Source: GCA-2686265 sp036010965
Lineage (GTDB): Bacteria > Planctomycetota > UBA1135 > GCA-002686595
DNA length: 22,176 nucleotides
Direction: 5' to 3'
Assembly (NCBI GenBank): GCA_036010965.1
Contig: DASCMO010000187.1
Location: 1-22,176, forward strand
Position numbers and translations under genes: made by a program. Positions 13,946-20,805 of this stretch are shown here, piece by piece; position 1 is the first letter of the stretch; each line of letters starts with the position of its first letter. The notes beneath the pieces were generated by a model that was not told where the DNA came from, ran no database searches, and was given only the letters and a program-made list of their open reading frames with translations.

Positions 13946-14785
13946 ATGAGCCTCCCCACTGCCCAAGACCCCCGTGAGCGAGTTGCGCCCGGCCGGCCCC
14001 GTGGCTTGCGGGCTCTGGTCCTCGTGGCTCTCGCGCTCCTGTGCGCGTGCAGTTCCTATCCGGACAAGCGCCTGCTGCAGTACCTGAACACCGACGGCTT
14101 CGGGAAGCGCTACACGGGCAACGCCGAGGAGGAGAACTACATCACGATTGGGGACACGCTCCAGATCTTCGATTCCTACCACTCCAACGAGTTGGGCGCG
14201 GACGCCGTGGTGGACATCGACGGTACGGTGCTGCTCGTCGAGCTGGGGGCCGTGCAGGTCGCTGGCATGACGCGCACGGAGATCGAGGCTCTCCTGATGG
14301 AGAAGTACAGCCCTTACTTCGATCTGCTGGACATCAAGGTCCGGATCAACGCCAAGGGGAAGAACTACTTCGTGTTCGGGGAGGTCAGCAACGAGGGCGA
14401 GAAGCCCTTCAAGGGCGACCTGACTCTCTTCGAGGCCGTCATGCCGATCTACAAGTCGGACTCCGCCAACCTTGGGCGCGTGCAGCTGATCCGCGCCGAC
14501 CCGCGTGATCCGCGGATCATCACCGCCGACCTGACGGACATGTTTCGTGGAGATTCGACCTTCAACGTCCACGTCCAGGAGCTAGACATCATCTACGTCC
14601 CGCCAACGATGTTGGCCCAGCTCGGTTATTTCATCGACACGCTGCTGTTCCCGGTGCGGCAGGTGCTGCAGGGCATGGGTGGTGCGCTGTTCGGTTTGCG
14701 CGGCGGGCGTCGGCGCATGGGCGGCGGTGGGTTCGGCGGCGGCGGGTTCGGCGGTGGCGGGTTCGGTGGCGGAGGGATCTTCTAG
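13946..14785 (+). CDS. Polysaccharide export lipoprotein (Wza-like) with glycine-rich tail
   Basis: 279 residues from the ATG at 13946. An upstream ATG in the same frame lies inside rfbB and would bury the signal peptide. After a basic stretch, LRALVLVALALLCAC gives a lipoprotein signal with Cys35 as the lipidation site. The polysaccharide export domain follows (YITIGDTLQIFD about 65-76, VVDIDGTVLLVELGAVQVAGMTR 88-110). An SLBB-like fold comes next (NYFVFGEVSNEGEKPF, then DLTLFEAVM) and ELDIIYVPP (212-220). Such proteins form the outer-membrane or periplasmic channel for exopolysaccharide. Residues about 222-250 could be the amphipathic outer-membrane helix seen in Wza. The C-terminus is unusual: an RGGRRRM stretch, then four GGGG(F/I) units. 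It precedes the chain-length gene by 15 nt. Confidence 0.9.
   Translation: MSLPTAQDPRERVAPGRPRGLRALVLVALALLCACSSYPDKRLLQYLNTDGFGKRYTGNAEEENYITIGDTLQIFDSYHSNELGADAVVDIDGTVLLVELGAVQVAGMTRTEIEALLMEKYSPYFDLLDIKVRINAKGKNYFVFGEVSNEGEKPFKGDLTLFEAVMPIYKSDSANLGRVQLIRADPRDPRIITADLTDMFRGDSTFNVHVQELDIIYVPPTMLAQLGYFIDTLLFPVRQVLQGMGGALFGLRGGRRRMGGGGFGGGGFGGGGFGGGGIF
14720..14779 (+). repeat. 15-nt tandem repeats encoding the GGGGF tail
   Basis: Four 15-nt units starting at 14720, 14735, 14750 and 14765, the first three ending GGGTTC and the last degenerate. They encode GGGGF three times and GGGGI once at the very end of the export lipoprotein. Confidence 0.85.
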
Positions 14786-14800
14786 CCCGGCTGCCTGCTC

Positions 14801-16447
14801 ATGGCGATACAGATCGATCCCCCGGGACAGCTCCAGGAGTTCCTGGACATCCTCAAGCGCCGCATCTGGCAGATCGTGCTGCCGACGCTCTTCTCAGTCG
14901 CTCTGGGCGTGGGGTTCGCGGTCATCGTGCCCAAGAAGTACGAGGTCACGACTCAGGTAGAGCTGCGTGAGACCCTCGCCGGCGTGGGCGGTGCCACGGG
15001 CGGGGATCTGTCCCTGAGCGCGCGCGAGGCGGAGAACGCCCCACACCAGATCAAGTCCCTGCAGCGCATCCGGTGGGTTGTGGAGAAGCTGAAGTGGGCG
15101 GAGTACCTGACACTGCCGCGCGAGGAACAGTACGAGTACCTGCAGGACATCCAGGACTCTCTGACGGTCACCGTCCCGCGCAAGAACAAGGACGTGGGCT
15201 CGACCTTCGTCACGATCGAGTACCTCAACACCAGTGCCTCGCGCGCGGAGCAGTTCTTGCGCGAGCTGCGGACTGCCTGGATCGAGCAGGTGGTCGAGCG
15301 CGATCGGGACAAGATCAAGCTGGAGTACAGCAACCTGCTCGAGGAGCAGGCCAGCAAGGAGAAAGAGCTGCAGCGGGAGCACCGGCAGCTGACCGAGCTC
15401 AGGGGGCGCTACGGCCTCTCGCCTACCCAACCCACTCCGCGCTCCAATCAGGGGAGAGCTGAGGACCCCGCCTACCTGAGACTGATGGCGCTCGAGGCGC
15501 GCATCGAGGTCCTGAAGCTAGAGGTAGCAGGCGGCCAGGCGACAGTGAAGGAGCTTACCGATCAGCTTGAGCAGACCGACGAACGGGTCCAGGAGGTGGC
15601 CTACGTCGAGGGGCAGACCTACGACGAGAAGCTGGAGGAGTTGAGGGCGGAGCGCGCCGAACACCTGAGCGAATTGCGTGCGGGGGGGTATCGTCCGGCG
15701 CACTCGACGTACAGGCAGCTGCAGCACCTGATCGAGACCGTCGATGGCAACATCGAGGAGTTGGAGAAGCTGGTTACGCGCGGGGAGGTGCAGGAGAACT
15801 GGGTGCCGAACGAGGCCTGGCAGGCCCTGAACGAGCGCCTGGCCGGGGCGGAGTTGGGCCTTGTGCTGGTGCGCAAGGAGCGCATGGAACTCGAGACGAA
15901 GTACGAGCAGGACCGGGAGACCCTCCGCCAACTGCAGGACGTCTACCGCGAGGACTCTGAACACTCCGAGGCGATCACGCGCCTGACCGTCTCTCTGGCC
16001 GCCCTGGACGTCATGCTTCAGATGAAGAAGCAGCAGATGGAGTTCATCGAGACCTCCTCGGGCAACCCCTTTCAGATCATGCAGGACGTGGTCGCGCCAT
16101 CGACTCCCTCGGAGCCGAACCCATTCCTGATCGTGGCCTTCGCCCTGGTGGCGGGCCTGGCCCTGGGGATCGGCTCGGCGATCATGGCCGAGTTCAGCCG
16201 CTCGAGTTTCAAGAGCGCGGCAGACATCAGCGCCGTGATGCTGATTCCGGTCCTGGGCGTGGTGGATGGGATCGTGACTCGTGCTCAGGTGCGGCGCCGC
16301 CTGTTGCGGCAGGCCGCCGTGGCAAGCTCGAGCCTGGTCCTGATCGGCGCCGTCGTGTTCGTCACCTGGGCCTGGGCCACCAGCCCCGACCTCTTGGCCC
16401 CCGAGCTCCTCGATGGGATCGAGGAGTTTCGAGAGTTGTTCCGCTAG
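14801..16447 (+). CDS. Polysaccharide chain-length determinant (Wzz/GumC-type, exosortase-A-locus class)
   Basis: 548-residue inner-membrane protein. TM1 is at about 22-43, followed by a Wzz-type beta segment (PKKYEVTTQVELRETL). A long charged coiled coil covers about 170-410 with many Glu/Arg/Leu heptads. TM2 is at about 442-463, preceded by the Wzz-typical proline-rich VVAPSTPSEPNPF. After FKSAADISAVMLIPVLGVV, the segment that normally leads into a BY-kinase, there is no Walker motif; instead a third hydrophobic segment (about 507-526) and a short acidic tail follow. It should set polymer length together with the export lipoprotein encoded just upstream. Absence of a kinase domain is usual for the exosortase-A-associated subclass, which has a separate kinase gene not seen here. 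The TAG stop lies in the CTAG that opens intergenic element B. Confidence 0.88.
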   Translation: MAIQIDPPGQLQEFLDILKRRIWQIVLPTLFSVALGVGFAVIVPKKYEVTTQVELRETLAGVGGATGGDLSLSAREAENAPHQIKSLQRIRWVVEKLKWAEYLTLPREEQYEYLQDIQDSLTVTVPRKNKDVGSTFVTIEYLNTSASRAEQFLRELRTAWIEQVVERDRDKIKLEYSNLLEEQASKEKELQREHRQLTELRGRYGLSPTQPTPRSNQGRAEDPAYLRLMALEARIEVLKLEVAGGQATVKELTDQLEQTDERVQEVAYVEGQTYDEKLEELRAERAEHLSELRAGGYRPAHSTYRQLQHLIETVDGNIEELEKLVTRGEVQENWVPNEAWQALNERLAGAELGLVLVRKERMELETKYEQDRETLRQLQDVYREDSEHSEAITRLTVSLAALDVMLQMKKQQMEFIETSSGNPFQIMQDVVAPSTPSEPNPFLIVAFALVAGLALGIGSAIMAEFSRSSFKSAADISAVMLIPVLGVVDGIVTRAQVRRRLLRQAAVASSSLVLIGAVVFVTWAWATSPDLLAPELLDGIEEFRELFR

Positions 16448-16610
16448 GAGCTCGTTGAAGGAGTCATCCGGCGCAATGACGACCTCTTGCACAGCGGCTT
16501 GGCTCCTGGAGGCCTTGCTGAACCCACTGCTTCGCCTGCGTCTGCAGGTCCCGTGCCTGAGCGGATGTGATCGCCCTGGCATTCGATGCCATTCTTCGGC
16601 GGTCTCCTAG
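16444..16610. repeat. Intergenic element copy B (about 167 bp, CTAG at both ends)
   Basis: It begins at the CTAG containing the stop of the chain-length gene and ends at CTAG, 29 bp before the ligase gene. It is related to 4636-4793. It holds a 44-codon ORF (16476-16610) starting MTTSCTAAWLL and ending DRPGIRCHSSAVS, matching the 41-codon ORF of copy A at both ends. Its termini form an imperfect inverted repeat: TAGGAG (16445-16450) pairs with CTCCTA (16604-16609), and pairing continues inward for about 18 bp if G-U pairs are allowed. A small perfect hairpin, TGGCAT-TCG-ATGCCA, lies at 16577-16591 but is not kept in copy A. Confidence 0.65.
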
Positions 16611-16639
16611 GAGCGGCTGAGCAGGGCTGACTGGGCGCC

Positions 16640-18028
16640 ATGCGAGACATCATCGTCAGCCTCATGCTCCTGGGCCTGATGCCGACCTGCTTCCGCAAGC
16701 CCTTCGTGGGGTTGCTGGTGTTCTCGATGCTGGCCTACATGCGCGTCCAGGACCTGACCTGGGGATTCGCTCGGGACGTTCGCTGGTCCTTCATGGTCGC
16801 CATCATCACCTTCGCGGGCTTCTTCGCCTCGCGGCGCGGAGTCCGCTTCATGGCGCCCGATTTCCGCAACGTGATCATGATCGTGATGGTCGTGCTGGTG
16901 GGGGTGAGCATTCTTGCCGCGGGCGACTTCGGAAACGTGGACCTGTCGCTCTACACGGAGTACGTGAAGATCGTCGTGATCGCCCTATTCACGACGGGCA
17001 TCGTCACGACCCGCGATCGCCTGCGGGCGCTGGTCTGGATCATCACCCTCTCCTTTGCCTTCTACGGCCTGAAGGGCGGCCTGGCGGGAATCCTGTCGGG
17101 CGGCTCGATCGTCATCCTGCAGGGGCCGGGGGGGATGCTGCGGGACAATAACGACTTCGCCTTGGCCATGAGCATGGCCCTGCCCATGCTCTGGTACACG
17201 GCGCACTCGGAACGGCGGGACATCCTGCGGCGCTTCCTCATCTTCTGCGTGCCGCTGACGATGCTCACGATCATGCTGACCTACTCCCGCGGCGGATTCC
17301 TGGCCATGGGAGCGGCGACCCTGATCCTGATCTGGCGCTCGCGCAATCGCGTCGCGGGGTTGTCCCTGGGAGCGCTGGTCCTGGTTGCCGGAGTGCTGGC
17401 GGCGCCCCAGTCCTACCGTGATCGGATCGGGTCGATCGCGAATTTTGGTGAGGACGCCTCGGCCATGGCGCGCCTCTCCTCCTGGCGGACCGCGACCCTG
17501 ATGGCCGCTGGAAACCCTATCTTTGGCGTCGGTTACGGGCATTTCGAGGATCGCTACAACGAGTTCGACCCGGCGGCGAAGGACGCTCTGCAACGCGCCC
17601 ACGGGATCCACGTGGCTCACAACAGCTACCTGCAAGTCTGGGCGGAATGCGGAACTCCGACCTTGCTGCTCTACATCTCCCTGTTGCTCTTCAGCTTCAT
17701 CGACGTCTGGAGGGTGCGAGCCGTGGCGCGCACGCGCTATCGAACGAGCTGGATCCAGAACTACTGCTCGATGTTCGAGGCCTCCTTGGTGGCCTACATC
17801 GTGGGGAGCATGTTCCTCAATCGCGCCCACTTCGACCTCTTCTACCACTGGGTCGGGATCATCATCGCCTTCGGGCTCATCGCTCGCCGCGACCTGGCTG
17901 ACGAGGAGCGCTATCCCCAGCGCGCCGAGGGCCGGGGAGTCCTCGAACTGTCCTCCGGCCGGGGCTTCGATGGTCGGGGACGATTGGCAGGGTTCGGCGC
18001 GCGACCTGCAGTGGGGCGCGGGGCGTGA
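16640..18028 (+). CDS. O-antigen ligase/polymerase-like membrane protein, exosortase-A-associated type
   Basis: 462 residues with about ten hydrophobic segments through residue 415. The N-terminus (MRDIIVSLMLLGLMPTCFRK then PFVGLL, AYMRVQDLTWGFARD) is highly characteristic of the 'putative O-glycosylation ligase, exosortase A-associated' family. The Wzy_C/O-antigen ligase core includes GPGGMLRDNNDFALAMSMALP (about 162-182), LTYSRGGFLAMG, NPIFGVGYGHF and HVAHNSYLQVWAECGTP, with the conserved His of HNSYL in a periplasmic loop. It is expected to polymerise or transfer lipid-linked glycan in the inner membrane. The last 45 residues or so are Gly/Arg-rich and poorly conserved looking. The ATG at 16640 is supported by the family-typical start. 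The asparagine synthase gene follows after 13 nt. Confidence 0.9.
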   Translation: MRDIIVSLMLLGLMPTCFRKPFVGLLVFSMLAYMRVQDLTWGFARDVRWSFMVAIITFAGFFASRRGVRFMAPDFRNVIMIVMVVLVGVSILAAGDFGNVDLSLYTEYVKIVVIALFTTGIVTTRDRLRALVWIITLSFAFYGLKGGLAGILSGGSIVILQGPGGMLRDNNDFALAMSMALPMLWYTAHSERRDILRRFLIFCVPLTMLTIMLTYSRGGFLAMGAATLILIWRSRNRVAGLSLGALVLVAGVLAAPQSYRDRIGSIANFGEDASAMARLSSWRTATLMAAGNPIFGVGYGHFEDRYNEFDPAAKDALQRAHGIHVAHNSYLQVWAECGTPTLLLYISLLLFSFIDVWRVRAVARTRYRTSWIQNYCSMFEASLVAYIVGSMFLNRAHFDLFYHWVGIIIAFGLIARRDLADEERYPQRAEGRGVLELSSGRGFDGRGRLAGFGARPAVGRGA

Positions 18029-18041
18029 TGGGAGGCGTGTG

Positions 18042-19928
18042 ATGTGCGGCCTTGCGGGAGTGGCGCTGCACGATGTGCGCACCGAACCCGAGCGCGGGAT
18101 CCTGGCCAGCATGGGGGCGGCCCTGGTGCACAGAGGCCCCGACGACGAGGGGATGCTCGTGCGCGGTCCGCTCGGCGGGGTGTTCCGGCGCCTGTCGATC
18201 ATTGATCTGGAAGGTGGCGCTCAGCCGCTCTTCAACGAGACCAGGGACGTCGCCGTGTTCGGCAACGGAGAGATCTACAACCACCGCGACCTGCGCGCGG
18301 GCCTCTTGGCGCGCGGTCACGAGCTGCGCACGGGTTCGGACATGGAGGTGGTCGCGCACCTCTACGAGGAGCACGGCGCGCGCTTCGTGGAAGAACTCGT
18401 GGGGATGTTCGCCCTGTGTGTCATGGACTGGCGTGACGCCGCACGGCCGCGGGTGCTCCTGGTGCGGGATAGGATCGGCATCAAGCCGCTCTTCTACGCC
18501 CAGGACGAGCGCGGCCTGGCCTGGGGCAGCGAGCCCAAGGCTCTGCTGGCCGGCGGCTGGGTCGGGCGCGAGATGCGCGGCACGGCCCTGCTGGACTACC
18601 TGGTGCAGGGCTACTGCGCCGGCGGGCACTCGGCCTGGAGTGGGATCGAGCGCCTGGAACCGGCGCATGTCCTGGAGTGGACCGCGGGGGAGGTGGCGAG
18701 TCCGCGCCGCTACTGGGACTTGCCCACCGAAGACCTGCGCGAGCCCGCTGCGCCGGGGGAGATCGGGGAGTGGGTTGACCGCGTCGTCGCCGAGCACCAG
18801 ATCGCTGACGTGCCCCTGGGCGCTTTCCTTTCGGGCGGGATCGACAGCACCGCCGTCGTCACCAGCATGGCGGCGGGGGACGAGCGGGTGGTCGCCTGTT
18901 CGGTCGGCTTTCGCGAGCGTTCCCACGACGAGCTGGGGGTGGCAGTCGAGACCGCGCGACGCCTGGGAGTCGTGCACCACACCGAGGTCCTCGAGCCCGA
19001 TCCGTCAGCGGCGGCGGACGTCCTGCCGTGGTTCTACGACGAACCCCTGGCGGACCCCTCCACGGTCCCCACCTGGCTCGTGTCGCGCATGGCGCGCGAG
19101 CACGTGACCGTGGCGCTCTCGGGCGACGGAGGGGATGAGGTCTTCGCGGGCTATCGGCGCTACGTCTTCGACGTCGCCGAGCAGCGCGTGCGACGGGCCG
19201 TCGGAGCGCGCGGCGCGCGCCTGCTGGGCGCGGTCGGAAGGCACTACCCGCAGCTGGCCTGGGCTCCGCGCTTTCTGCGCGCCGGGAGCGTGCTGGCGAA
19301 CCTTGGGGAGAGCCCGGCCCGCGCCTACTGGAACAGCGTCACTCAGCTCGGCCGTGAGGACGCCCTGGCTCTACTGTCCCGCCCCCTGCGCGCGGCCCTC
19401 GCCGACCACGATCCCTTCGACGCCTTCGAGGACCACTACCGGCGCCCGGCGATCGATGACCCGCTCTACCGGGCCCAGTACGCGGACTTTCACGGCTTCC
19501 TGCCCGAGCAGATCCTCACGAAGACCGACCGCGCCTCGATGGCGGTCTCCCTGGAGGTGCGCGTGCCCCTGCTCGACCACCGGTTGGTGGAGCGCTTCGT
19601 ACACCTTCCGCCCGACGAGAAGGTGCGCAGCGGGCGCGGTAAGCACGCCCTGCGCGAGGCCCTGCGCGGGCGCCTGCCCGACTCCGTCCTGGACGGTCCC
19701 AAGCGCGGCTTCGACACACCCCTGCGGCGCTGGATCCGCGGTGGCCTGGCAGGGGCCGTGGCCGACGCCCTGGAGAGCCTGCCCGCCGCTTGGTTCGACC
19801 GGGAGGTTCTGCGCCGGCGCTTCGCCGAACACCAGGCGGGCCGCCGGGACCACTCGCACCTGCTCTGGAGCCTGCTGGTCCTGGAGCACTGGCGGCGGCG
19901 CCACGACGTGTTGGAGGTGGCGGCCTGA
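18042..19928 (+). CDS. asnB: Asparagine synthase (glutamine-hydrolysing)-type amidotransferase of the exopolysaccharide locus
   Basis: 628 residues. The ATG at 18042 puts the glutaminase nucleophile Cys at position 2 (MCGLAGVAL) and follows GGGAGG with suitable spacing; the open frame upstream overlaps the ligase gene and is not part of the protein. The class II glutaminase domain covers about 1-190 (HRGPDDEG, RRLSIIDL, NGEIYNHRDLR, RDRIGIKPLFY). The synthetase domain follows with the ATP-binding loop LSGGIDST (263-270), ALSGDGGDEVFAGYRRY, TKTDRASMAVSLEVRVPLLD and KRGFDTPLRRW. Close relatives in exosortase-A loci are called amidotransferase 1 and are thought to amidate a sugar acid or modify the polymer rather than make free asparagine. 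The uronic-acid precursors made upstream fit such a role, but the substrate is not shown by the sequence. Confidence 0.92.
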   Translation: MCGLAGVALHDVRTEPERGILASMGAALVHRGPDDEGMLVRGPLGGVFRRLSIIDLEGGAQPLFNETRDVAVFGNGEIYNHRDLRAGLLARGHELRTGSDMEVVAHLYEEHGARFVEELVGMFALCVMDWRDAARPRVLLVRDRIGIKPLFYAQDERGLAWGSEPKALLAGGWVGREMRGTALLDYLVQGYCAGGHSAWSGIERLEPAHVLEWTAGEVASPRRYWDLPTEDLREPAAPGEIGEWVDRVVAEHQIADVPLGAFLSGGIDSTAVVTSMAAGDERVVACSVGFRERSHDELGVAVETARRLGVVHHTEVLEPDPSAAADVLPWFYDEPLADPSTVPTWLVSRMAREHVTVALSGDGGDEVFAGYRRYVFDVAEQRVRRAVGARGARLLGAVGRHYPQLAWAPRFLRAGSVLANLGESPARAYWNSVTQLGREDALALLSRPLRAALADHDPFDAFEDHYRRPAIDDPLYRAQYADFHGFLPEQILTKTDRASMAVSLEVRVPLLDHRLVERFVHLPPDEKVRSGRGKHALREALRGRLPDSVLDGPKRGFDTPLRRWIRGGLAGAVADALESLPAAWFDREVLRRRFAEHQAGRRDHSHLLWSLLVLEHWRRRHDVLEVAA

Positions 19929-19941
19929 AGGCCGCGGAATC

Positions 19942-20784
19942 ATGCACCACGCCCTGAGCTTCGACGTCGAGGAGTACTTTCAGGTCGCGAACCTGCGCGA
20001 CCACTTCGCGCGCGAGGACTGGGATAGCGTTGCCTCGCGCCTCGACGTGGGGATGGACGCGATCTTCGGCGCCCTCCAGCGTCACGACGCCCACGCCACG
20101 TTCTTCTTCCTGGGCTGGATCGCCGAGCGACGCCCGGACCTGGTGCGCCGCTGTCTCGAGGGAGGGCACGAGGTGGCCAGTCACGGCTTCGAGCACGCCT
20201 TCCTGCAAGACCTCGGGCGCGAGGGGCTGGAGGCGGACCTGGCACGAACGGAAGAGGCCCTGGCCGCAGCCGGCGCTCCCGCGCCGCGCGGGTTTCGGGC
20301 CTCGACCTTCACCCTCCGTCGCGACACCTGGTGGGCCTTTGACGTCCTGGTCGAGCGCGGCTATCGGTACGATTCGAGCGTCCACCCCGTGCGACACCCG
20401 CTCTACGGCATCCCGGACTTCGAACCCGGTGTGTCGACGGTCGAAGTCGCGAGCGGCTCGATCCTCGAGTTCCCCGTGGCGACCTGGCGCTTCGCCGGCC
20501 GCAATCTGCCCGTGGGTGGGGGCGGCTACTTCCGCCTGCTGCCCGCGCGCCTGACGATGGCGGCCATCGCGGGGCTGGAACGGCGCGGCCGGCCGGCGGC
20601 CCTCTACCTCCACCCCTGGGAGTTCGACCCCGATCAGCCGCGATGCCCGGCGTCCGCGCTCCAGCGCTTCCGCCATACCCTCAACCTGCGCCGCACCCTG
20701 CCGCGGCTCGAGCGCGTGCTGGAGCGCTTCCGCTTCGACACCTTCGAGCGTGTGCTCGCCGAGCGCGGAGATTTGAATTCCTGA
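19942..20784 (+). CDS. Polysaccharide deacetylase with DUF3473, exosortase-A-locus type
   Basis: 280 residues, starting 13 nt after the amidotransferase gene. The N-terminus MHHALSFDVEEYFQV is diagnostic of this subfamily. NodB-fold motifs are Asp8 (general base or metal position in SFDVEEYF), HATFFFLGWIAER (51-63), the metal-binding SHGFEH with His81 and His85, and GFRASTFTL (motif 3). The C-terminal half (FPVATWRFAGRNLPVGGGGYFRLLP, LYLHPWEFDP) is the DUF3473 region. No signal peptide is visible, so it probably acts in the cytoplasm on lipid-linked or nascent N-acetylated sugars. Its likely substrate class agrees with glmS upstream. The frame is open into the preceding gene, but similarity starts at this ATG. 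It is the last gene of the + strand cluster and converges on a TPR-like gene. Confidence 0.93.
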   Translation: MHHALSFDVEEYFQVANLRDHFAREDWDSVASRLDVGMDAIFGALQRHDAHATFFFLGWIAERRPDLVRRCLEGGHEVASHGFEHAFLQDLGREGLEADLARTEEALAAAGAPAPRGFRASTFTLRRDTWWAFDVLVERGYRYDSSVHPVRHPLYGIPDFEPGVSTVEVASGSILEFPVATWRFAGRNLPVGGGGYFRLLPARLTMAAIAGLERRGRPAALYLHPWEFDPDQPRCPASALQRFRHTLNLRRTLPRLERVLERFRFDTFERVLAERGDLNS

Positions 20785-20804
20785 GGGGAGGTATCTCTCT
20801 CAGG
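20780..20804. terminator. Candidate bidirectional terminator hairpin
   Basis: CCTGAG (20780-20785) and CTCAGG (20799-20804) form a 6-bp stem, with GAG/CTC able to pair further in around a GTAT loop. It includes the deacetylase stop codon and ends 2 nt before the stop of the convergent gene, where a shared terminator would be expected. No long T-run follows on either side. Confidence 0.4.
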
Positions 20805-20805
20805 G

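Noticed and set aside
19135..19941. Upstream extension of the deacetylase frame
   Set aside because: It lies inside the amidotransferase gene and is Arg/Thr/Pro-rich shadow sequence; homology begins at the ATG at 19942.
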